A stretch of DNA of 36,917 nt, from assembly GCF_900199455.1 (NCBI RefSeq), contig NZ_FZQR01000044.1, positions 1 through 36,917 of the forward strand. Reading direction: 5' to 3'. The notes below the pieces were generated by a model. The model was not told the origin of the DNA and searched no databases. It was given only the letters and a program-made list of their open reading frames with translations. The DNA comes from Mesorhizobium carmichaelinearum. GTDB lineage: Bacteria > Pseudomonadota > Alphaproteobacteria > Rhizobiales > Rhizobiaceae. Within the stretch, counting starts at the first letter, position 1; each line of letters starts with the position of its first letter. The position numbers and the translations under genes were made by a program. Of the stretch, positions 30,793 through 36,917 are shown piece after piece.

Positions 30793-31137
30793 TCAGCGGC
30801 TTCGTGGGCGGCCTTGCCGGATGTCGCTGCGAGCCTTTCGAAGCCGCTGTTCGAGCGCTAAATAGCGAGCCGTAATCGAGTTCAGCTTTGTGAAAAACTG
30901 CCCGCTCTGCGCAGGGTTGCCCGGCGCAGGCGGAGGGAAGAAACCAAATAGAGCTTCCCGGTCAGCGTCCAATTGTTCTAGCTCCGAGCATAGACGGCAA
31001 ATTTCGTGGTCGTCCGTTGCGGAACGCTGATGTGATGCACGGCGGTTGGCACGTGTGGAGTTAGTCTGCCGAGCCACATCGTTTGACGAAAGTACAATCG
31101 TATCCAAGGCGTTTTCTCCACGCCGGGTTGTGGTCAT
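30793..31137 (-). CDS. Hypothetical protein divergent from luxR
   Basis: A 114-residue protein starting at ATG 31137. The first 45 residues are polar; residues about 46-110 (ICRLCSELEQLDADREALFGFF, FFTKLNSITARYLALEQRLRKARSDIRQG) are helical with a likely coiled coil around a proline-rich loop (PPPAPGNPAQ). No clear ribosome-binding site. No family recognised. It faces the luxR gene across the lux box, so it could be an AHL-controlled gene. Confidence 0.5.
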   Translation of the reverse strand: MTTTRRGENALDTIVLSSNDVARQTNSTRANRRASHQRSATDDHEICRLCSELEQLDADREALFGFFPPPAPGNPAQSGQFFTKLNSITARYLALEQRLRKARSDIRQGRPRSR

Positions 31138-31185
31138 CCAATCTGGAATAATGCGGGTTGCAACCTATGTATACTGGCGGTTTTG

Positions 31186-31203
31186 CCTGTCACTTTTGAC
31201 AGG
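31186..31203. promoter_or_regulatory. Perfect 18-bp lux box
   Basis: CCTGTCACTTTTGACAGG is a dyad with 7-bp perfect arms and 4-base centre, matching the lux/tra-box consensus bound by LuxR-TraR proteins. Its right half contains TTGACA (31196-31201), a consensus -35 for the rightward luxR promoter. Leftward, TATACA lies 12 bp from the box. Control of luxR and perhaps of the divergent gene is inferred. Confidence 0.85.
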
Positions 31204-31299
31204 TCGTGAGACGCTGGAATCCAGCGAGGGAGCAACCTAGTTAGATAGCCGCGCGACTGGCTTGGAGAGGCACGTCGATAGCAAGAAGGCAAGCTGGAT

Positions 31300-32037
31300 A
31301 TGGCGCAATTTGACTCAAATTTTCACGACATGACGGAGGGTATTCGCGCAGTTGCCTCTCCTGCGGACGCAGCGGACCTTCTGAACACAATTGTCGAGAG
31401 TTACGGCCTTGAGACGGCGGCCTTTCTTACCGTCAGGCCGGTTTACGAGGAACCGAGTAAGCCGTTCTGTTTGACTACCTATTCGCCTGAGTGGGTGAAA
31501 CGCTACATCGAGAAGGATTTTTTCGACATCGATCCCGTGCTTCGCTACGGGCTGCGTGCTGTGACATTGGTTGATTGGAAGGAGATCGACCTATCGGACA
31601 AGGCCGTGCGCACGTTCTTTGGTGAAGCGAGGCAACATGGTGTCGGGAAGCATGGCGTCACGTTCCCGGTTAGGGGTGTCGACGGCGACCGCGGTATTCT
31701 GAGCGTGACGAGCAACGAGAACGCAGCGGCGTGGCAGGCGTTCCTCAAATCCGAGGTTCGCGACCTCCAGCATCTCGCCGGCGAATTTCACAATGCTATC
31801 GGTCGAATCCAAGGAAGGCGACTCCATCAGACGGTCTGCTCCGATAGAGAGATCGAGTGCCTGAAATGGTACGCGAGGGGGGAGAAGGTCAAACGGACCG
31901 CAGAGATCCTGTCGCTATCCCCTCATACGGTCCGATTTCATCTTGATCTGGCACGGGCCAAGCTGGGTGCCAAAAGCTTGGCTCATGCGGTTGCGATCGC
32001 GGCCGAGCGCGGCCTTTTCTTTCAAAGACTGTTATGA
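31300..32037 (+). CDS. LuxR-family quorum-sensing regulator
   Basis: A 245-residue AHL-type LuxR. The autoinducer-binding domain (about 20-165) keeps the ligand residues with TraR-like spacing: Trp65, Tyr69, Asp78-Pro79 and Trp93 (YSPEWVKRYIEKDFFDIDPV, VDWKEID). The C-terminal HTH (about 180-240) is SDREIECLKWYARGEKVKRTAEILSLSPHTVRFHLDLARAKLGAK. The ribosome-binding sequence is weak. A perfect lux box lies 97 bp upstream. No luxI synthase is in the window, so the signal is made elsewhere on the element or host, or the protein is a solo. In rhizobial conjugative elements such regulators switch transfer on at high density. Confidence 0.93.
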   Translation: MAQFDSNFHDMTEGIRAVASPADAADLLNTIVESYGLETAAFLTVRPVYEEPSKPFCLTTYSPEWVKRYIEKDFFDIDPVLRYGLRAVTLVDWKEIDLSDKAVRTFFGEARQHGVGKHGVTFPVRGVDGDRGILSVTSNENAAAWQAFLKSEVRDLQHLAGEFHNAIGRIQGRRLHQTVCSDREIECLKWYARGEKVKRTAEILSLSPHTVRFHLDLARAKLGAKSLAHAVAIAAERGLFFQRLL

Positions 32038-32200
32038 TCGGTAGCCAAGCGCTTCGCGGAAGCCGCCGGCAAAACTCGTTCCGTTTCGTGAAGCTGGGAA
32101 TGATAGAATGACTGGATCAGGGGAAAGAAGGGAGACGTCGCTCTGGACAACCTGATCAGGAAGGCACCGCAGGGGTAGAATGCTGGCCAAACCAAGTGTC
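32038..32200. other. Spacer between luxR and the lipoprotein gene
   Basis: No gene is supported. Convergent ends of luxR (rightward) and the lipoprotein gene (leftward) face each other; no strong terminator hairpin is apparent. Confidence 0.35.
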
Positions 32201-32557
32201 CTATTCGCAAACCACACGGTACCGCTTGCCGGGCTCGCTGATGTTCTTGCAGACAAGCGGCTTGTGTGGCTCGGAGGAGGAGAGCGGAGGACTTGCGGCC
32301 GGCGATGCCCGTCGGTTTGATGTCTTGAGACTTGCCGTACGGCGCGGTTTGAGCCGTCCCGGCTCCTGTGGTGCAACCGGAAACACGCTGGTTTCGATCT
32401 GTTGCTGCCGCAGGCGTAGCGGCTCTTTGTCAAAGAATCGCCTGGCATCAAGCGATCTCGGAATAATCACCGTACCATCATCGCTGTGCGCGCAGCCGCT
32501 GCCCGCCAGTAAGGCCAGCCCCAGGAAAAAAGGCAGTATCCGTCCAAACATAAGCAT
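32201..32557 (-). CDS. Small putative lipoprotein
   Basis: About 118 residues from ATG 32557 (MLMFGRILPFFLGLALLAGSGCAHSDDG), chosen because the signal starts there; an ATG at 32551 is possible and the longer upstream frame has no signal. The lipobox is LLAGSGC. The mature part carries VIIPRSLDARRFFDKEPLRLRQQQIE, a basic proline-rich linker and a closing LVCKNISEPGKRYRVVCE with two cysteines. No named family. Monocistronic, about 60 bp downstream of the groEL terminator. Confidence 0.65.
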   Translation of the reverse strand: MLMFGRILPFFLGLALLAGSGCAHSDDGTVIIPRSLDARRFFDKEPLRLRQQQIETSVFPVAPQEPGRLKPRRTASLKTSNRRASPAASPPLSSSEPHKPLVCKNISEPGKRYRVVCE

Positions 32558-32617
32558 AACCCTTGGCGTGCATACCCCGGCTTGCGGGTCGCCGACAACC
32601 GGCGCAATGGACACGAA

Positions 32618-32645
32618 GAAAGGGCGGCATCGATGCCGCCCTTTC
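32618..32645 (-). terminator. groEL terminator
   Basis: A 28-bp perfect palindrome (arms GAAAGGGCGGCAT and ATGCCGCCCTTTC around CG) lies 27 bp downstream of the groEL stop. On the minus strand it is followed by a moderately T-rich tail. It is a good rho-independent terminator for groESL. Confidence 0.8.
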
Positions 32646-32671
32646 CGTATCTGAGGGCTGCATGGGTTGGA

Positions 32672-34330
<1,659 letters not shown>

Positions 34331-34395
34331 GTTTTACTCCTGGGCGTTTCGCCCGAAATTCAGATTGGACGGTGCGGATGAAAGGCGGCGGCGTG

Positions 34396-34692
34396 TCAGC
34401 CGATGATGCCCATGATGTCGGATTCCTTCATGATCAGAAGGTCTTCGCCATTGAGCTTGACTTCGGTGCCCGACCACTTGCCGAACAGGATGCGGTCGCC
34501 AGCCTTGACGTCCAGCGGGACCAGCTTGCCGGCTTCGTCGCGCGCGCCGGAACCAACGGCGATGATCTCGCCTTCCTGCGGCTTTTCCTTTGCCGTATCG
34601 GGGATGATGATCCCGCCGGCGGTCTTGGATTCGGATTCGACCCGGCGAACGACCACGCGGTCATGAAGCGGGCGGAACTTCGACTTTGCCAT
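34396..34692 (-). CDS. groES: Co-chaperonin GroES
   Basis: A 98-residue co-chaperonin, complete, whose heptamer caps GroEL. It opens KFRPLHDRVVVRRVESESKTAGGIIIPDTAKEKPQ, containing the mobile loop (about 17-33) that binds the GroEL apical domain, and ends VKLNGEDLLIMKESDIMGIIG. AGGAAGAAAAA just before the ATG serves for ribosome binding. First gene of the groESL operon, about 90 bp downstream of the CIRCE element. Confidence 0.98.
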   Translation of the reverse strand: MAKSKFRPLHDRVVVRRVESESKTAGGIIIPDTAKEKPQEGEIIAVGSGARDEAGKLVPLDVKAGDRILFGKWSGTEVKLNGEDLLIMKESDIMGIIG

Positions 34693-34782
34693 TTTTTCTT
34701 CCTCGATGAGAACGGTGAGAAACAGTTCCTCCGTCCGGCGGCGCCGGACAAACCAATAGCAGCCCGGCGATGCCGGACCAAC

Positions 34783-34809
34783 TTAGCACTCACCTATGGC
34801 GAGTGCTAA
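34783..34809. promoter_or_regulatory. CIRCE element (HrcA operator)
   Basis: TTAGCACTC, nine bases, GAGTGCTAA: a perfect match to the CIRCE consensus. HrcA binds here and represses groESL until heat stress. It lies about 9 bp downstream of the -10 box, so it overlaps the transcript start. Confidence 0.97.
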
Positions 34810-34817
34810 CAACGCGG

Positions 34818-34846
34818 GGGATAGGCTCCTGACATAGGAGAGTCAA
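34818..34846 (-). promoter_or_regulatory. groESL sigma-70-type promoter
   Basis: On the minus strand TTGACT (34841-34846) is followed after exactly 17 bases by TATCCC (34818-34823). The CIRCE element begins just downstream. No RpoH-type promoter is clear, so HrcA is the likely main control. Confidence 0.75.
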
Positions 34847-35611
34847 GACGCTCGTGAGGCGATTGCAGACAGCCGGTACGATGATTTGGCCGGCTGTCCT
34901 ATCGCCGCCGAGGCGACCGCAGCGCCAGCAGCGGCCATCGTTCGGCGAGCCCTGCCGGTCAGCTCGAGACCGAAATCACCGAAAGGTCTTGGCGTCCCAG
35001 ATCTGTCGAAAAACGGCGTTTCTGCGAAGCAGCAAACCGCTCCACCCGGCGGTTTGGCAGCCCCATGGACTGAAATGGGGTGCGGGCGGAACGCACTACT
35101 CAGCCGCCCGGATCGATCATGCCAAAACAGGCCTAATATTCCGTAAACAGGAAGGCTGGCGGTGCACCAATTGCAATTGCACTGACGTAGGGTAAGCTTG
35201 GCCCGTCCTGGATCGTCAATCCCATTGCAGATCCGGGCACTCCCAATCTTGCCGCCTTCGGGCGGCCCTTTTGCTTCAATGACACGGAGCCGTCGGCAGC
35301 AGACTGCTGGCGACGGCCGACGGTGTGAGTGTCAGCCTGTAGGCGCTGTACAAGTTCCCATGGGTTCTGGCTCCCCAATATAAGACGCGCGCGACGACAT
35401 CGGCGCAGGGATCCGCGTTTTTTTGACATCGGAAATGTCGCCGTCAATTGCGGCGGGAGTGGAGGAAGGGCTGTCGACGCTTGAGGCCCGTGGTGATTGC
35501 GCCGACGTCGTGATTACCTCCAGTGTCAGCGCAACTGAGTGCTATGGCGAAGGGACCGGCATCCGCGTCACGGTTCCTCCGTCCAACTGCTGGCAATAGA
35601 TCGCGAACATC
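34847..35611. other. 765-bp stretch without a supported gene
   Basis: Open frames on both strands are short and of unknown character. The stretch holds a stable hairpin GCCGCC-TTCG-GGCGGC (35251-35266) followed by CCTTTTGCTT, a weak rightward terminator, and an AATTGCAATT-centred palindrome with GTGCA/TGCAC ends (35162-35182). It may be a decayed region between groESL and the broken epimerase gene. Confidence 0.45.
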
Positions 35612-36557
35612 TCAGGACAAGATTTCCAACAAGTCCGCCTCAAGCGGCGTCCAGTCGTTCTGTGCCAGCGCGCCACGGCGCTCGAGCGCCGATAAGACGT
35701 CGGCAAACCGCTGCTCCAGCGGTGCCGCCGGGGACCACCCGTAGGCATTCATAAACCGGCTCGGGTCGACCGCGCAGTCGATATTGCGGAAAGGAAACCA
35801 GGCTCTTGGCCTTCGCTCGCCAGCCGCCGAGCCGACGCAATGCATCTTGACCTCTCGGCCCGCGACGCGCGCCAGAAGTACGGTCAGCCCGGCCGATGTC
35901 ACCAACTCAGGATCGGCGAGATTAGGCAGCGAAAATCGGCCCGAGTGCATCCTTGGTTCTGGACAACCAGGTCGTGATGGCCGCGCCCAGATCGTCTTCA
36001 TGCAGAAACTGATAAACTGCGCTGCCGGAACCGGGCACCAGAACCGGGCGCCCATGCCGGATGCGTCGGAAAAACCAGCTTTCGCGATCGAGATCGTTGT
36101 TGGGGCCGAATATGTAAGGTGGGCGAAATGTCGCGCAAACGGGAAAGCGCGCCTCGCGATAGACCTCTTCAACCTCGACCTTGCCGCGCCCGCACTCGGC
36201 CCAGGCTGACCCGCCACCGGCCAGGTCGATTTCCCGCGCTGGGGTCGCCGCGCCATCGGAATAAACCGCGGCGCTCGAGATGACTGCCGCCCGCGTGACC
36301 CGCCCGGCCAAAGCCGTCACCATGATGCGAGCCTGCTCGCCGGTATAAGCGTTGGTGTCGATGACACAGTCGAACTCCCGGTCGAGTAAGGCGCTCGTGA
36401 CGGCTTTGGCGTCGTTGCGGTCGGCGATCAGCTGTTCGACTCCGATGAGCGGGCGAGTACCCCGATTGAGCACGCTCACCGCGTGCCCTTCGGCGACCAA
36501 GGCACGCACCACCGCGTGTCCGACGAATCCGGATGCCCCAATAACCAGCGTTCTCAT
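35612..36557 (-). pseudogene. Frameshifted NAD-dependent epimerase/dehydratase
   Basis: The first frame (from ATG 36557) has the Rossmann start VIGASGFVGHAVVRAL (GxxGxxG at 7-13), an extended-SDR middle (VISSAAVYSDG, FRPPYIFGPNNDL, VPGSGSAVYQFLHEDDLGAAI) and then ends at 35922. The next frame continues RFSLPNLADPELVTSAGLTVLLARVAGREVKMHCVG to 35612. Removing one G in the GGG run complementary to 35940-35942 joins them as DALGRFSLPN and gives 314 codons plus stop, a normal length for the family. The substrate is probably a nucleotide sugar. Decay or a base-calling error is possible. Confidence 0.75.
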
Positions 36558-36859
36558 GCCTCGTTGCTCCAGGCTCGCAATATCAATCCCCCTTCAGTGT
36601 CCGGCGGGTCGGCAGCGTTTCTTAGATCAGGATTGTCGGACACCGGCCGTTCCTGCGCCTGGCTTGGAGTTTGACGCGCCAAATCTCTTCTGTTGGTCGG
36701 AACCGCGGGGAAGCCGGGAGACGTAACGCATTGATGCGGAGGATTTATGAACGGCCATCATGTATCGTGGTTGTCTAATCGCTGATCATCGATCAAGTCT
36801 TTTTTGAATAGCCCGAAGACGCCATTGCTGTTTTTTGGACAGACAGCGAACAGGAGGCG
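36558..36859. other. Spacer before the right-edge ORF
   Basis: About 300 bp without a supported gene. It should hold promoters for the leftward epimerase and the rightward partial frame. T-rich runs occur near 36800 and 36831, without clear hairpins. Confidence 0.35.
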
Positions 36860-36917
36860 ATGTTACGATCGCGCGGCCTGGTCTTCTTCGCGCTGTTGAT
36901 GATCGTTTGCCGGGAGG
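36860..36917 (+). CDS. Start of a possible exported protein (partial)
   Basis: ATG 36860 follows AGGAGG by only two bases. The 19 codons visible read MLRSRGLVFFALLMIVCRE, a basic start plus hydrophobic stretch like a signal peptide or membrane anchor. The gene runs off the window, so identity cannot be given, and the short spacing leaves the start in doubt. Confidence 0.35.
   Translation, partial: MLRSRGLVFFALLMIVCRE

Noticed and set aside
31156..31165. GGTTGCAACC palindrome between luxR and the divergent gene
   Set aside because: Only ten bases and close to the stronger lux box; not enough to claim a separate operator.
34854..35195. A 113-codon plus-strand frame in the gap beyond groES
   Set aside because: Arg/Pro/Ser-rich, no family and no ribosome-binding site; it crosses a palindrome at 35162-35182.

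Overview
The window reads as an accessory, conjugation-competent DNA region of an alphaproteobacterium of the order Hyphomicrobiales (Rhizobiales). The evidence is the high GC content, a rhizobial-type GroES/GroEL pair with a perfect CIRCE element, a LuxR-type regulator with a canonical lux box, and small families (DUF2493/SLOG, DUF736, DUF1778, WGR) that commonly accompany rhizobial conjugative plasmids and integrative elements. No integrase, excisionase, repABC or tRNA gene is visible, so the sequence does not decide between plasmid and ICE.

Layout, left to right. (1) 1-3412: rightward small accessory genes: the end of a DUF2493 gene, a DUF1778/GNAT (TacAT-type) toxin-antitoxin pair with an operator-like palindrome, a SLOG-like protein, a 719-bp gene-free stretch holding a nested inverted repeat, a DUF736 gene and an unknown gene closed by a 26-bp-stem terminator. 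(2) 3600-5250, leftward: a WGR-domain protein and a ParA ATPase translationally coupled to a small ribbon-helix-helix protein. (3) 5250-8134, rightward: a palindrome-rich candidate oriT, a MobC-like accessory protein and a VirD2-type relaxase. (4) 8253-8882: a HigBA-type toxin-antitoxin pair. (5) 9069-22111, leftward: one long, tightly overlapped operon encoding a full VirB/VirD4 type IV secretion system in the order B1, B2, B3, B4, unknown secreted protein, B5-like, small lipoprotein (VirB7 or Eex type), B6, B8, B9, B10, B11, D4. (6) 22201-31137: secreted and envelope accessory genes around the T4SS: a Cys-containing exported protein, a secreted thermonuclease-like protein, an XRE regulator, a second lytic-transglycosylase-like protein in a coupled cluster, an acyltransferase, a lipoprotein and a frameshifted second nuclease. 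(7) 31186-32037: a LuxR regulator with its lux box but no luxI. (8) 32201-36557, leftward: a small lipoprotein, groEL-groES under CIRCE control and a frameshifted NAD-dependent epimerase. A partial reading frame starts at the right edge.

How it fits together: relaxase and MobC would nick the candidate oriT; VirD4 couples the relaxosome to the VirB channel; VirB1 and the second muramidase open the wall; the XRE and LuxR proteins are candidate switches for transfer; the toxin-antitoxin pairs and ParA/RHH pair would stabilise the element. The least explained parts are the nested palindromes at 2438-2544, 23885-23929 and 30590-30638, the unfamiliar secreted protein at 17319-18215, and the secreted-protein cluster at 22201-28972. 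Two genes are each restored to a full-length frame by one- or two-base changes in homopolymer runs, so either decay or sequencing error is possible.
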